Below, in pieces: positions 43,882 through 54,091 of a DNA stretch of 64,000 nucleotides (within the stretch, counting starts at the first letter, position 1; every line of letters starts with the position of its first letter). The notes beneath the pieces are model-generated. The model was not told the DNA's origin, made no database searches, and worked only from the letters and a program-made list of their open reading frames with translations. This stretch comes from Bradyrhizobium ivorense (GTDB lineage: Bacteria > Pseudomonadota > Alphaproteobacteria > Rhizobiales > Xanthobacteraceae): assembly GCF_900696085.1 (NCBI RefSeq), contig NZ_CAADFC020000003.1, positions 62,001 through 126,000 of the forward strand. Reading direction: 5' to 3'. A program made the translations under genes and the position numbers.

Positions 43882-45302
43882 GATGCAGTCCCCACGGCTC
43901 GTGCGATCCGCGACACCAGCGCGGCCGCCACCTCTTCCTTGGTCATCACCGGCCAGGAATCGACGGTCACCTCCTTGCCCTCGCGCGACAGCAGGTGAAC
44001 GGTGTTGCGGTCGCCGCCCATCACGCCCGTGGTGGGCGAGACGTCGTTGGCGACGATCCAGTCGCAGCCCTTGCGCGCGAATTTGGCCTTGGCGTTCTCG
44101 ATCAGATGCTCGGTCTCGGCGGCGAAGCCGATCACCAGCGGCGGCCGCTTGTCCTTCAGCTTCGAGATGGTGGCGAGGATGTCGGGATTCTCCACGAGCT
44201 GCAGCGGCGGCATGCCGGCGGCGCTCTTCTTCAGTTTCTGGCTGCCCTCGCTGGCGACCCGCCAGTCGGCGACCGCGGCGGCGAAGATCGCGACATCGAC
44301 CGGCAGCGCCGCCTCGACCCGGTGCAGCATGTCGCGCGCCGATTCCACCCGCATCACCGACATGCCCTGCGGATCGTCGAGCTCGACCGGGCCGGACACC
44401 AGCACGACGTCGGCGCCGGCCGCCTGCGCCGCGGCGGCAATGGCAAAACCCTGTTTGCCGGAGGAGCGGTTGGCGATGTAGCGCACCGGATCGATCGCCT
44501 CATGGGTCGGGCCGGCCGTGACCAGCACGCGCTTGCCGGCGAGCGGATGCGGTTTGGGCGGCCGCAGCATGCGGTCGGCGGCGGCTGCAATCTCGGTCGG
44601 CTCGGCCATCCGCCCGACCCCGGCTTCGCCCGCTTCCGCCATCTCGCCGGCATTGGGCCCGACGGTGTGGACGCCGTCGCGGCGCAGCTGCAGCACGTTG
44701 CGGCGGGTGGCCGGGTTGTTCCACATCAGGGGATTCATCGCCGGCGCCAGCAGGATCGGCCGGTTGGCGGCGAGCAGGATCGCGGTGGCGAGGTCGTCGG
44801 CATGGCCCTGCGCCATCTTGGCCATCAGGTCGGCGGTGGCCGGCGCCACCACGATCAGGTCGCACTCCCTCGCAAGGCGGATATGGCCGGCGTCGAACTC
44901 GCTCTCGGCATCGAACAGGTCGGTGTAGACCCGCTCATGCGACAGCGCGCTCGCGGCGAGCGGGGTGACGAATTGCTGGGCCGCCCTGGTCAGCACGCAG
45001 CGGACCTCGATGTGCCGCTCCTTCAGCCGCCGGATCAGGTCCAGCGCCTTGTAGGCCGCGATCCCGCCGCCGATGATCAGGGTGATGCGGGGCTCGCCAG
45101 CCGCGCTGGCGGCCCGTGGCGCGCGGGCGACAGCCGCGGCCAGCCCCGCGGCGAGCGCCTCAGCGGGCTCCGCACGGCCCTCTGCAAGCTCGCGGAGGAT
45201 CACCCGAACCTCCTCCTCGACGGAGCGCCCGTTCTTGGCGGAGCGCAGCCGCAGATAGGTTTTCAGCTCGTCGTCGAGTTTGCGGATGGTCAAGCTGGCC
45301 AT
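43878..45302 (-). CDS. coaBC: CoaBC (phosphopantothenoylcysteine synthase/decarboxylase) with N-terminal ribbon-helix-helix domain
   Basis: 474 residues from the ATG at 45302. Residues 1 to about 40 ([20 protein letters not shown] then [19 protein letters not shown]) match a FitA/VapB-type Arc-like antitoxin DNA-binding domain. An Ala-rich linker leads to the flavin-binding decarboxylase from about residue 72 ([24 protein letters not shown]) and then the ligase ([35 protein letters not shown]). It converts 4'-phosphopantothenate plus Cys to phosphopantetheine for CoA. A palindrome lies 17 bases upstream of the start. No PIN toxin gene is nearby. Confidence 0.92.
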
Positions 45303-45319
45303 GGCATACGCCCTCAGAT

Positions 45320-45338
45320 GTGCTAGCGATGCTAGCAC
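45320..45338. promoter_or_regulatory. Palindrome before coaBC, candidate ribbon-helix-helix operator
   Basis: GTGCTAGC-GAT-GCTAGCAC is a perfect 8-bp inverted repeat with a 3-base spacer, ending 17 bases before the coaBC ATG. FitA- and VapB-type operators are inverted repeats with TGCTA half-sites, so it fits autoregulation by the RHH domain fused to CoaBC. TGCATGCA just upstream (near 45343) is a further short palindrome. Confidence 0.6.
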
Positions 45339-45366
45339 GGGATGCATGCATTGCAATCAAATTTAG

Positions 45367-45418
45367 AGCGTTTTCCAGCGAATTGGATTCCGGTTCGCGT
45401 GAAGAAAACGCGTCAAAA
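45367..45418. repeat. Dispersed repeat family R6, copy 1
   Basis: GAGCGTTTTCCAGCGAATTG, then GGATTCCGGTTCGCGTGAAG and AAAACGCGTC. An inverted related copy is at 47826-47872 and a looser one near 4381-4432. It lies in the coaBC promoter region. Confidence 0.65.
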
Positions 45419-45465
45419 ACTAGAATCTAGAGCTCCGTTCCGATTCCATCGGAACGGAAATAGCT

Positions 45466-47040
45466 CTAGTGGCCGCGGATCGTGAAGAAGATTCCGATCA
45501 GGGTGAGGGCAATGATCCAGAGGCCCACGGTCTGCAGCCGCGCCTTCTTTGCCTCGGCGCGGGCCATTTCGTCGATGGTATCCGACGACAGCATGTGGCC
45601 CTCGCGGGTCATGGTCTCCAGCTGTTCGAGCACGGTCATGGCGCGGGTCGCGATCGACGGCAGGCCGGCGAGGACGCGGCCGAGTTCGCCTGCGCCCGAC
45701 AGCGCGCTCTGGATGCGACCGGCCGGGCCGAGATTTTGCGTGATCCATTCGCGCACCACGGGGTCGGCGATCTTCCAGATGTCGAGCTTGGGATCGAAGC
45801 CGCGCGCCACGCCCTCGACCACCACCATGGTCTTCTGCAGCAGGATCAGCTCGGGCCGCGTCTGCATGTCGAACAGGCCGGTGACCTCGAGCAGAAGCGT
45901 GAGCAGCTTCGCCATCGAGATTTCCTCGGCGGTGCGGTTGTGGATCGGCTCGCCGATGGCGCGGATCGCCTGCGCGAAATTCTCCACCGAGTGATGGCCC
46001 GGCACGTAGCCGGCCTCGAAATGCACCTCGGCGACGCGGCGATAGTCGCGGGTGATGAAGCCGAGCAGGATTTCTGCCAGGAAGCGCCGCTCATTGGCGC
46101 CGAGCCGTCCCATGATGCCGAAGTCGACGGCGACGAGGCGGCCGGCCTCGTCGAGGAACAGATTGCCGGGATGCATGTCGGCGTGGAAGAAGCCGTCGCG
46201 CAGCGCGTGGCGCAGAAAGCTCTGGATCACCTTGCGGCCGAGATCGGGCAGGTCGACCTTGGCCTCGGCGAGACGGGCGTGATCGTTCAGCGCGATGCCG
46301 TCGATCCACTCCATAGTCAGCACGTTATGGGTGGTGCGGTCCCAGTCCACCGCGGGCACGCGGAAGTCGGGATCGTCGTTTGTGTTCTCCGCCATCTCGG
46401 AGAGCGCGGCCGCCTCGAGCCGCAGATCCATCTCCATCGCGACCGAGCGCGACATCGTGTTGATGACCTCGATCAGCCGCAACCGCCGCGCCTCGGCGGA
46501 GTGCGCCTCGGCATTGCGCGCGACGAAGAAGAAATCGCTGAGATCGCGGCGGAAGCGCGCGGCGACGTTGGGCCGGAGTACCTTGACCGCGACCGGGTGC
46601 CGGACGCCATTGCGCTCGACCTCGGCGCGATGCACCTGCGCGATCGAGGCTGCCGCCACCGCCGGGCCGAGATGTGTGAACGCCTGCGACAGCGGCCGTT
46701 CCAGCGATTGCGTGATCACCGCCTCGGCCTCGCTTTGCGAGAACGGCGGCAGCCGGTCCTGCAGGGCTTCGAGGTCGCGCGCCATCGCCACGCCGACGAC
46801 GTCGGGACGGGTGGCGAGGAATTGTCCGAGCTTGAGATAGGCGGGCCCGAGCCGCGTCAGCGCGCGCGACAGCCGCGCGCCGGACTTGGCGTTGCGGCGT
46901 TCGATTATCCGCGCCATTTTCAGCGCGAGCTGTCCGGGCGGCGGCACCAGCGAGGGATCGACCACGCCGAACACGCCTTCGCGCGCAAACACGAACCCGG
47001 CGCGGGCGAGGCGCGCGATGTGGGAAAACGCGGAGATCAC
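45466..47040 (-). CDS. ubiB: Ubiquinone biosynthesis atypical kinase/ATPase UbiB
   Basis: 524 residues from a GTG overlapping the ubiE stop (GTGA). The UbiB/ADCK family signatures are present: the KxGQ motif in [14 protein letters not shown], the Ala-rich loop [31 protein letters not shown] and [11 protein letters not shown]-terminal membrane segment ([15 protein letters not shown]) anchors it. It aids coenzyme Q assembly, probably by extracting membrane intermediates. It follows ubiE in one operon. Confidence 0.94.
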   Translation of the reverse strand: MISAFSHIARLARAGFVFAREGVFGVVDPSLVPPPGQLALKMARIIERRNAKSGARLSRALTRLGPAYLKLGQFLATRPDVVGVAMARDLEALQDRLPPFSQSEAEAVITQSLERPLSQAFTHLGPAVAAASIAQVHRAEVERNGVRHPVAVKVLRPNVAARFRRDLSDFFFVARNAEAHSAEARRLRLIEVINTMSRSVAMEMDLRLEAAALSEMAENTNDDPDFRVPAVDWDRTTHNVLTMEWIDGIALNDHARLAEAKVDLPDLGRKVIQSFLRHALRDGFFHADMHPGNLFLDEAGRLVAVDFGIMGRLGANERRFLAEILLGFITRDYRRVAEVHFEAGYVPGHHSVENFAQAIRAIGEPIHNRTAEEISMAKLLTLLLEVTGLFDMQTRPELILLQKTMVVVEGVARGFDPKLDIWKIADPVVREWITQNLGPAGRIQSALSGAGELGRVLAGLPSIATRAMTVLEQLETMTREGHMLSSDTIDEMARAEAKKARLQTVGLWIIALTLIGIFFTIRGH

Positions 47041-47798
47041 AAACGCCAGCCCGAATGCAGCGCCACGATGCCGCCGGAGAGGCTCTGCCACTTCACACGC
47101 TTGAAGCCGGCCGTGCCGATCATCTCGGCGAAGGCGGGCGGCCGCGGGAATTTGCGGATCGACTCGACGAGGTACTGGTAGGACTCGGCGTCGCCGGTGA
47201 CGGCGCGGCCGAGCGGCGGGATCACCTTGAAGGAGAACAGATCGTACAACCGGTCGAGCCCGGGCACGTCGACGGTGGAGAACTCCAGGCACAAAAAGCG
47301 GCTGCCGGGCTTCAGGACGCGATAGGCCTCGCGCAGCGCGAGGTCGATCTGCGGCACGTTGCGGATGCCGAACGCGATGGTGTAGGCGTCGAACGCGCGG
47401 TCGGCGAAGCCGAGCGTTTCCGCATTGCCCTCGACGAACGACACGCGGTCGCCGAGGTGCTGCTTGGCGGCGCGCTCGCGGCCCACCGCGAGCATGTCGC
47501 CATTGATGTCGCAGACCGTGGCATGGAATCCCGGGCCCGCCGTCTTGGCGGCACGGAACGCGATGTCGCCGGTGCCGCCGGCGACGTCGAGCAGCGCGAA
47601 CGGCCGGTCGCCCTTCGGCGGATCGAGCGCCGTGATCATGATGTCCTTCCAGACCCGGTGCAGGCCTGCCGACATCAGGTCGTTCATCAGGTCGTAGCGC
47701 GACGCCACGCTGTGAAACACGTCGTTCACCAGCGTCTGCTTCTCGCCCAGGGGGACGTCCCTGAAGCCGAAATGGGTGGTTTGATCCGGCCGATCCAT
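47037..47798 (-). CDS. ubiE: Ubiquinone/menaquinone biosynthesis C-methyltransferase
   Basis: 253 residues from the ATG at 47798; the longer frame would include the leader repeat. The SAM motif [14 protein letters not shown] and the UbiE signatures [17 protein letters not shown] and [20 protein letters not shown] are in order. It C-methylates the benzoquinone ring in coenzyme Q synthesis. It is divergent from mutM, with an R6 repeat in the gap. Confidence 0.95.
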   Translation of the reverse strand: MDRPDQTTHFGFRDVPLGEKQTLVNDVFHSVASRYDLMNDLMSAGLHRVWKDIMITALDPPKGDRPFALLDVAGGTGDIAFRAAKTAGPGFHATVCDINGDMLAVGRERAAKQHLGDRVSFVEGNAETLGFADRAFDAYTIAFGIRNVPQIDLALREAYRVLKPGSRFLCLEFSTVDVPGLDRLYDLFSFKVIPPLGRAVTGDAESYQYLVESIRKFPRPPAFAEMIGTAGFKRVKWQSLSGGIVALHSGWRL

Positions 47799-47825
47799 CA
47801 ACGCTTTACTCTCACCCTTTTTTGG

Positions 47826-47872
47826 TCGCGTTTTCTTCACGCGAACCGGTACCCACTTCGCTCGAAAACGCT
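47826..47872. repeat. Dispersed repeat family R6, inverted copy
   Basis: GCGTTTTCTTCACGCGAACC then GGTACCCACTTCGCTCGAAA and ACGCT, the reverse complement relation to 45367-45418. It lies between ubiE and mutM. Confidence 0.6.
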
Positions 47873-47939
47873 CCCGCCGGACCATAGCGCGGCGGCCGCA
47901 ATGGCGCTATCACGTCACTTCCAAAAGGTGAATGCCTCC

Positions 47940-48821
47940 ATGCCGGAATTACCCGAAGTCGAGACCGTCCGCCGCGGCCTGCAACCGGCCATGGAAGGCG
48001 CAAAAATCGTCAAGGCCGAAGCCCGCCGCAAGGATCTGCGGTTTCCCTTTCAAAAAGACTTTATCGCCCGGCTCGAGGGTCAGACCGTCACCGGGCTCGG
48101 CCGCCGCGCCAAATATCTGATGGCGGACCTCACCTCCGGCGACGTGCTGCTGATGCATCTCGGCATGTCCGGCTCGTTCCGCGTGCACAAGGAGGAGGGC
48201 GCCGCAACGCCGGGGCAATTCCATCATCCGCGCAGCGAGGACCGCGCGCACGACCACGTCGTGTTTCACATGTCGTCGGGCGCGGCCATCGTCTTCAACG
48301 ATCCGCGCCGCTTCGGCTACATGAAGATCATCGCCCGCAACGCGATCGAGGATGAACCGCTGCTGAAGGGGCTCGGCCCCGAGCCGCTCGGCAACGAATT
48401 CGACGCGGCGATGCTGGCACGCGCCTGCCACAACAAGAAGACGAGCCTGAAGGCGGCGCTGCTCGACCAGCGCGTGGTGGCGGGACTTGGCAACATCTAT
48501 GTTTGCGAGGCGCTGTTTCGCTCGCATTTGTCGCCGCGGCGATTGGCCGCGACGCTCGCAACCAAGAAGGGCGACCCGACCGATCACGCCGGACGGCTGG
48601 TCGATGCGATCCATGCGGTGCTCAACCAGGCGATCAAGGCCGGCGGCTCCTCGATCAGCGATCACCGGCTGACCAATGGCGAGCTCGGCTATTTCCAGCA
48701 TTCGTTCCAGGTCTATGACCGCGAAGGCGAGACGTGCCGCACCGGAAAGTGCGGCGGCATCGTCAGGCGTTTCACCCAGAATGGCCGTTCGACGTTCTGG
48801 TGCCCGAAGTGCCAGAAATAG
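47940..48821 (+). CDS. mutM: Formamidopyrimidine-DNA glycosylase
   Basis: 293 residues from the ATG at 47940, which places the catalytic proline at position 2 ([13 protein letters not shown]). The H2TH region includes [23 protein letters not shown], and the C-terminal zinc finger is C-TGKC...C-PKC (CRTGKCGG and WCPKCQ). It excises 8-oxoguanine and formamidopyrimidines. GGTG lies upstream of the start; ubiE and mutM diverge. Confidence 0.96.
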   Translation: MPELPEVETVRRGLQPAMEGAKIVKAEARRKDLRFPFQKDFIARLEGQTVTGLGRRAKYLMADLTSGDVLLMHLGMSGSFRVHKEEGAATPGQFHHPRSEDRAHDHVVFHMSSGAAIVFNDPRRFGYMKIIARNAIEDEPLLKGLGPEPLGNEFDAAMLARACHNKKTSLKAALLDQRVVAGLGNIYVCEALFRSHLSPRRLAATLATKKGDPTDHAGRLVDAIHAVLNQAIKAGGSSISDHRLTNGELGYFQHSFQVYDREGETCRTGKCGGIVRRFTQNGRSTFWCPKCQK

Positions 48822-48856
48822 AACTGCCAATAACAACAATAAGGGGAGTACCGGCC

Positions 48857-50536
48857 ATGAGCAGCAACTGGCGCGAACACGCGGGGACGAGTTTCAAATG
48901 CGAGAAGCAGCCGGCGAGCTCGGGCCGCGGCATGGTGGTGAGCAATCATCCGCTGGCCTCGGCCGCCGGCGCGGAAATGCTCGCGGCCGGCGGCAACGCC
49001 ATCGATGCCGCGATCGCCACGCTGTTCACGCTGACCGTGGTCGAGCCGATGATGGTCGGCATCATCGGCGGCGGCATGGCGCATATTCGCCTCGCCGACG
49101 GCAGCCATCGCTTCATCGACGGGCAGAGCACGGTGCCGCAGGCGGTGCGGCCGGATACCTACACCTCGAAGCCCGGCTCGGCGCATGACGTGTTCGACAC
49201 CCTCGGCAACGAGAATCTGAACGGGCCGAAGGCAGTCGCCGTGCCGGGCTCGCTGAAAGCCTGGTGCGAGACGCTGCGCCGCTTCGGCACCATGAGCCTC
49301 GCCGACGTGATGCAGCCGGCGATCAAGCACGCCGCGCGCGGCTATGCGGCGACGCCGTATCTGCACGAATGTATCACCGACGGCGCCGAGGAGATGCTGA
49401 AGGACAAGCCGATCGCGGCGATCTATTTGCCCAACGGCACACCGCTGAAACCCGGCGAGCGCGTGGTGCAGGCGGAATATGCCGAGACGCTGAAATACAT
49501 CGCCGAGCATGGCGATAACGCGCTGTATGAGGGCCCGCTCGGCGACATTCTCGTCGACTACATGAAAAACAACGGCGGCTTCATCGCGCGCGAGGATCTC
49601 ACGTCATACAAGACCGTCGAGCGCGCGCCGATCCGCGCCGACTATCGCGGCTGGGAAATTTTGGGGCCGCCACCACCGGCCGCCTCCGGCGTGCACATCA
49701 CCCAGATGCTCAACATTCTCGAAAGTTATGACATCGCGCGCCTCGGCTTCGGCACCACCGAGACCATCCATTATCTTGCCGAGGTGCTGAAGATCGCCTT
49801 CGCCGATCGCGCGGCCGCGAGCGGCGATCCTGCCTATATCAACGTGCCGGTGCAGCGGTTGACCTCGAAGGCCTATGCCGAGGAACGCCGCGGTGCGATC
49901 GATCCCGATCGCGCGCAGGCCTGGGGCGCCGGCGTCGCGCAACTCGAGAGCGCGCACACCACGCACATGACCGCGGCGGATGCGATGGGCAATGTGGTGG
50001 CGACCACGCAGACGATCAACAATCTGTTCGGCGCGAAAATCCTGATCCCGGGCCTCGGCACGGTGCCGAACAACTACATGAACCTGTTCGATCCGCGGCC
50101 GGGGCATGCGCTGTCGCTGGCCGCAGGCAAGCGCGTCACCACCTCGATGTCGCCGATGATGGCGCTGCGCGGCGGCAAGCTCGTCTACGCGCTCGGCCTG
50201 CCCGGCGGAAAGCGCATCTTCCCGAGCGCGATGCAGGCGCTGCTCAATCTGATCGACCACGGCATGAGCCTGCAGGAGGCGGTCGAGGCGCCGCGGGTCT
50301 GGACCGAAGGCAATGCGCTCGAAGTCGAGCAGGCGGTGCCGGAAGCCGTCCGCGCCGCGCTCGCCGCGAAGGGCCACAAGGTGCAGGTGGTGGCAACGGT
50401 GGCCGGCGGCATGAACGCGATCCAGTTCCACGCCGACGGCACCATGTCCGGCGCGGCCTGCTGGCGCGCCGACGGCACGCCGGTCGGCATCGCCGGCGGC
50501 CAGGCGCGGGCGGGTGTGAGGTTCGCGTTGCGGTGA
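48857..50536 (+). CDS. ggt: Gamma-glutamyltranspeptidase family protein
   Basis: 559 residues with AGGGGAG upstream of the ATG. The autoprocessing threonine is about residue 369 in SAHTTHMTAAD, and the small subunit then carries GNVVATTQTINN, PNNYMN and RVTTSMSPMMAL. I see no signal peptide, unlike the periplasmic E. coli enzyme, so location is uncertain. It is a glutathione- or other gamma-glutamyl-cleaving hydrolase; some relatives are glutaryl acylases. It follows mutM by 35 bases. Confidence 0.9.
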   Translation: MSSNWREHAGTSFKCEKQPASSGRGMVVSNHPLASAAGAEMLAAGGNAIDAAIATLFTLTVVEPMMVGIIGGGMAHIRLADGSHRFIDGQSTVPQAVRPDTYTSKPGSAHDVFDTLGNENLNGPKAVAVPGSLKAWCETLRRFGTMSLADVMQPAIKHAARGYAATPYLHECITDGAEEMLKDKPIAAIYLPNGTPLKPGERVVQAEYAETLKYIAEHGDNALYEGPLGDILVDYMKNNGGFIAREDLTSYKTVERAPIRADYRGWEILGPPPPAASGVHITQMLNILESYDIARLGFGTTETIHYLAEVLKIAFADRAAASGDPAYINVPVQRLTSKAYAEERRGAIDPDRAQAWGAGVAQLESAHTTHMTAADAMGNVVATTQTINNLFGAKILIPGLGTVPNNYMNLFDPRPGHALSLAAGKRVTTSMSPMMALRGGKLVYALGLPGGKRIFPSAMQALLNLIDHGMSLQEAVEAPRVWTEGNALEVEQAVPEAVRAALAAKGHKVQVVATVAGGMNAIQFHADGTMSGAACWRADGTPVGIAGGQARAGVRFALR

Positions 50537-50550
50537 GCGGAGCTGGTCGG

Positions 50551-50691
50551 GCTCCCTCGCCCCGCTCTTCGCGGGGAGAGGGTTGGGGTGAGGGGCTTTC
50601 TCCACGAGTTGTGAACGCAGTGAGACCTGTACCCCCTCACCCGCCGCGCAAGGGCGCGGCGACCTCTCCCCGCAGGCGGGGAGAGGTGAAC
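50551..50691. repeat. Dispersed repeat family R4, copy 2 (inverted)
   Basis: CTCCCTCGCCCCGCTCTTCG, CGGGGAGAGGGTTGGGGTGA and a distal CCTCTCCCCGCAGGCGGGGA are the reverse-complement counterparts of 24966-25100. It separates the convergent ggt and protease-like genes. Confidence 0.8.
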
Positions 50692-52059
50692 TTACTTCCT
50701 GACGCAGATCACGCGGACCACGGCGGCTTTTGCGTCGGTCGATCCACCTGATGCGTTGACGCCATGCGCTTTCAAAAACTCCCGCACGGTGTCCGCCGGC
50801 ACCAGCGCGGCCTGCGCCGGCGCAGTTGCAGGGCCGGCGACGATCACCGGCTTGAGCACCGCGATCCCGGCGAACTTGCCGCCGCTGTCGAGTGCGGCCG
50901 CGCCGGAGAAGCCGACCGCCGGCGCCGGTGACAGCGCCGAATCGCTGCTGCCGCCGAGCTGTGCCACCGAGGCTTTCACACTGCTCGCCGCGGCGCCGCC
51001 GCCCTGGCTTTGCGGGTCGGAGATGCCGGTGATGTCGAGCGTGGTCTGCGTCGCACGTCCGGCGATGCTGAGCGGCTTCAGGTCCCGGGCGCCATAGACG
51101 CGCAGCAATGCGAGATCGTGCTCCTTGTCCGCGGCGATGCGGTCGGCATTGCCGTAACCCGGGATCGTCAGCGCGATACAGTCGTCGGTCGCCACGCGGT
51201 CCGTCACGATCGCGCCGTCATCACTGACCACCACGCCGGTGCCGTATTCCACCGTCTTGCGTGGCGGCGGCCCGGCCACGACGCCCGACGGGAATGGATT
51301 GAACGCGCTCGACATCGCGATCACCACCGGCTCGACGGTGTTTTGCATCGCCTGGTCGTAGAGAATGGTGAGGATGCGCACCTCGTCGCCCTTGAAGGTG
51401 CCGCGCAGATAAAACTTCTTCAGCCCCTGCATGCCCGACAGCACGAAGAAATCCGGCTTCACCACGGTGTAGTCGATGGTGCGGCCGGCCGGCTCCTTCT
51501 TTTCCTGTTCGGCGAGCTTGGCGGTGGACGGGCCCGCCTCCTTGCGCCGCGTCAACAGCACCTGGACCGTGCCGGTCGGCGAGGTCCATTTCGCGCCGGA
51601 GGCATCGCTGGTGAGCTGCGGCACCAGTTTTGTCGGAATGCCGAGCCGCGCGCCGGTAGCGGGCTCGGTGACGATGCGCCAGCCGACATTCTCCTGCCGC
51701 TTCCGCGCCGTGTCGGCGAGCACGCCGCGCTCCTGCGGGTTCAAGACGCCGGTCGGCTTGCCGCCCTGCTTCTTTTGGAATTCCTTGATCGCATTGACCA
51801 TGCGCTCGCTGACGTCGCCTGATATCGCGCCGTTATAGTCGCCGACCCAGGCGAGGTCCGATTGCAGCGCCAGCCGTTCGGCCTGCGTCATGCCGCCAGC
51901 GGTATCTTCGGGCTTCTGCAGCGCCGGGCGGATCGGCACGGTGGTCACGGTCTTCGGCTTGACGCCGGGTACCGCCGGCGGGGTCTGGGCCTGTGCGGCC
52001 CCCGAATCTGCAATCAGGAGGGCCGCGAGCAGCAATGTTGCCGAAAGCACCGATCTCAT
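50692..52059 (-). CDS. Exported trypsin-like peptidase-domain protein with peptidoglycan-binding-like helix domain, probably inactive
   Basis: 455 residues from the ATG at 52059. A signal peptide (SVLSATLLLAALLIADSGAAQAQ) is followed by a peptidoglycan-binding-like domain at about 55-115 (LQSDLAWVGDYNGAISGDV), then a spacer and a C-terminal trypsin-fold domain (VEYGTGVVVSDDGAIVTDRV). The serine (GFSGAAAL) and Asp (HDLALLRV) positions exist, but the His position reads VTDRVATDDC with no His, so proteolysis is doubtful. It is convergent with ggt. The partner is unknown. Confidence 0.82.
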   Translation of the reverse strand: MRSVLSATLLLAALLIADSGAAQAQTPPAVPGVKPKTVTTVPIRPALQKPEDTAGGMTQAERLALQSDLAWVGDYNGAISGDVSERMVNAIKEFQKKQGGKPTGVLNPQERGVLADTARKRQENVGWRIVTEPATGARLGIPTKLVPQLTSDASGAKWTSPTGTVQVLLTRRKEAGPSTAKLAEQEKKEPAGRTIDYTVVKPDFFVLSGMQGLKKFYLRGTFKGDEVRILTILYDQAMQNTVEPVVIAMSSAFNPFPSGVVAGPPPRKTVEYGTGVVVSDDGAIVTDRVATDDCIALTIPGYGNADRIAADKEHDLALLRVYGARDLKPLSIAGRATQTTLDITGISDPQSQGGGAAASSVKASVAQLGGSSDSALSPAPAVGFSGAAALDSGGKFAGIAVLKPVIVAGPATAPAQAALVPADTVREFLKAHGVNASGGSTDAKAAVVRVICVRK

Positions 52060-52155
52060 GACAAATCCGCCCATTGACGTCCACGCAACTAAGCACATCT
52101 GCTTGGTCGACTCCAATCGCGCCCGGGTTCAGGGAATAGCGCGCAGGAATTCACG

Positions 52156-52956
52156 ATGCTGAGTGCCGACGAACTCGAACGCTATGCCCGCCACATCGTG
52201 CTGCGCGAGGTGGGCGGTCCCGGCCAGAACGCGCTGAAGAACGCCGCGGTGCTGGTGATCGGCGCGGGCGGCCTCGGCGCGCCGGCGCTGATGTATCTGG
52301 CCGCCGCCGGCGTCGGCCGGCTCGGCGTGGTCGATGACGATATCGTGTCGCTCTCCAACCTGCAGCGCCAGATCATCCATGCAACGCCTGACGTCGGTAA
52401 GCGCAAGGTCGACAGCGCCGCTGCCCAGATCCACGCACTCAATCCGCATGTGGCGTTCGAGGCGCATGCCGTTCGGCTCGACGCCAACAATGCGATGGCG
52501 CTGATCGCGGGTTACGATCTCGTGCTCGACGGCTCCGACAATTTCGAGACCCGCTACCTCGTCTCCGACGCCTGCTTCCTCGCCAAGCGGCCGCTGATCA
52601 CGGCGGCGCTCGGCCAGTTCGACGCGTCGCTGACCACGATCCGCGCCCATGAGAAGAATGCGCAGGGCGAATTCAACCCGACCTATCGCTGCCTGTTCCC
52701 GGAAGCGCCGCCGCCGGGCACGGTGCCGGCCTGCGCCGAGGCCGGCGTGATGGGCGCGCTCGCCGGCGTTCTGGGATCGATGATGGCGCTGGAGGCGATC
52801 CGCGAGATCGTCGGCTTCGGCGAGGGCCTGGTCGGCCGCCTGTTGATGGTGGATGCGCGCGCGATGCGCTTCGAGACGCTGCGCTACGCGCGCGATCCGC
52901 AGAACCCGCTCAACGGTGATGCGCCCGGCATCACCGACCTGAGCGGGCATTTGTAA
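52156..52956 (+). CDS. moeB: MoeB/ThiF/HesA family adenylyltransferase
   Basis: 266 residues. The ATP motif GAGGLGAPALMYLAAAG lies at 36-52, followed by VDDDIVSLSNLQRQIIHA, LDGSDNFETRYLVSD, and CLFPEAPPPG. It adenylates the C-terminal glycine of MoaD- or ThiS-like proteins for sulfur transfer. The C-terminal zinc-binding CxxC pair of E. coli MoeB is not seen, a common loss. No moaD or thiS is next to it, so the substrate is undecided. Confidence 0.88.
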   Translation: MLSADELERYARHIVLREVGGPGQNALKNAAVLVIGAGGLGAPALMYLAAAGVGRLGVVDDDIVSLSNLQRQIIHATPDVGKRKVDSAAAQIHALNPHVAFEAHAVRLDANNAMALIAGYDLVLDGSDNFETRYLVSDACFLAKRPLITAALGQFDASLTTIRAHEKNAQGEFNPTYRCLFPEAPPPGTVPACAEAGVMGALAGVLGSMMALEAIREIVGFGEGLVGRLLMVDARAMRFETLRYARDPQNPLNGDAPGITDLSGHL

Positions 52957-52959
52957 CGC

Positions 52960-53967
52960 CTACGAGACGGTCGCCGGCTTCTCGCTGTCCATGTGCCGGA
53001 GATGCTCCTCGGGATAGCGTCCGCCGGCGGCGGCGCCGGGCGGAAACGCCGATGCCAATGCGGCGAGGTGCGCGTCGGTGAGCTTCACATCGAGCGCACC
53101 GAGCGCTTCCGTCAGCCGCTCGCGCCGCCGCGCGCCGACCAGCGGCACGATGTCCGTGCCCTGTGCAGCGACCCAGGCGATCGCGACCTGCGCCGGTGAG
53201 GCACCGAAATCCTCCGCAATGACGCGCAGCCGGTCGGCGAGCGCGAGGTTGGCGTCGATATTGCCGGCCTGGAAGCGTGGGCTGAGCAGCCGGAAATCCT
53301 TCGCTCCCGCGCGGTCCTTCGACCAGTGCCCGCTGATCAGCCCGCGCGCCAGCACGCCATAGGCTGATATGCCGATGCCGAGCTCGCGGCAGGTCGTCAG
53401 GATGTCGTTCTCGATGCCGCGCGACAGCAGCGAATATTCGATCTGCAGATCGGCGATCGGATGCACCTTGTGGGCGCGGCGGATGGTGTCGGAGCCGACC
53501 TCGGAGAGGCCGATATGCCGGATCCAGCCGGCCTTGATCATGTCGGCGATCGCGCCGACCGTGTCCTCGATCGGCACGTTGGGATCGAGCCGCGCCGGGC
53601 GGTAGACGTCGATGTGGTCGACGCCGAGCCGCTGCAGCGAATAGGCGGCGAAATTCTTCACCGCGGCGGGGCGGCTGTCATAGCCGAGAAAGCCGTAAGC
53701 GCGGTCGCGCAGCGCGCCAAACTTGACGCTGATCTGCACGTTGCCGCGATTCTTTCCCTTGAGCGCTTCGCCGATCAGCATCTCGTTGTGGCCCATGCCG
53801 TAGAAATCGCCGGTGTCGAGCAGGGTGATGCCGGCCTCCAGCGCGGCATGGATGGTGGCGATGCTCTCGCTGCGGTCGGTGGGGCCGTAGAAGTCCGACA
53901 TGCCCATGCAGCCGAGACCGAGCTGCGAGACGGCGGGGCCGGTGGAGCCGAGCTTGCGTGTGTCCAT
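52960..53967 (-). CDS. Aldo/keto reductase
   Basis: 335 residues from the ATG at 53967. The catalytic Asp51, Tyr56 and Lys82 are found in DTGDFYG and VKFG. The fourth residue, normally His in a YQHR-like stretch, is replaced: VYRPARLDP has Ala125. It is an NADPH-dependent oxidoreductase of the YajO/Tas group. It diverges from a LysR regulator, its likely controller, and its stop lies 4 bases past that of the convergent moeB-like gene. Confidence 0.9.
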   Translation of the reverse strand: MDTRKLGSTGPAVSQLGLGCMGMSDFYGPTDRSESIATIHAALEAGITLLDTGDFYGMGHNEMLIGEALKGKNRGNVQISVKFGALRDRAYGFLGYDSRPAAVKNFAAYSLQRLGVDHIDVYRPARLDPNVPIEDTVGAIADMIKAGWIRHIGLSEVGSDTIRRAHKVHPIADLQIEYSLLSRGIENDILTTCRELGIGISAYGVLARGLISGHWSKDRAGAKDFRLLSPRFQAGNIDANLALADRLRVIAEDFGASPAQVAIAWVAAQGTDIVPLVGARRRERLTEALGALDVKLTDAHLAALASAFPPGAAAGGRYPEEHLRHMDSEKPATVS

Positions 53968-54071
53968 GGTGGTGCTTCCCTCGAAGGTCGCGGCGGGCAA
54001 TCCGCCGCCGGATGACGCGGCTGATATGCGTCCGCCCGCCTGGGCCGATAAGCTGGACAATCGGGAACAGC

Positions 54072-54091
54072 TTGTTCACTATATCGAACAA
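54072..54091. promoter_or_regulatory. Candidate LysR box overlapping the lysR start
   Basis: TTGTTC-N8-GAACAA is a perfect 6-bp inverted repeat ending on the first base of the LysR start codon. An overlapping GAACA/TGTTC pair (54064-54076) shares its left half-site. The position suits autorepression and control of the divergent aldo/keto reductase. Confidence 0.55.
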
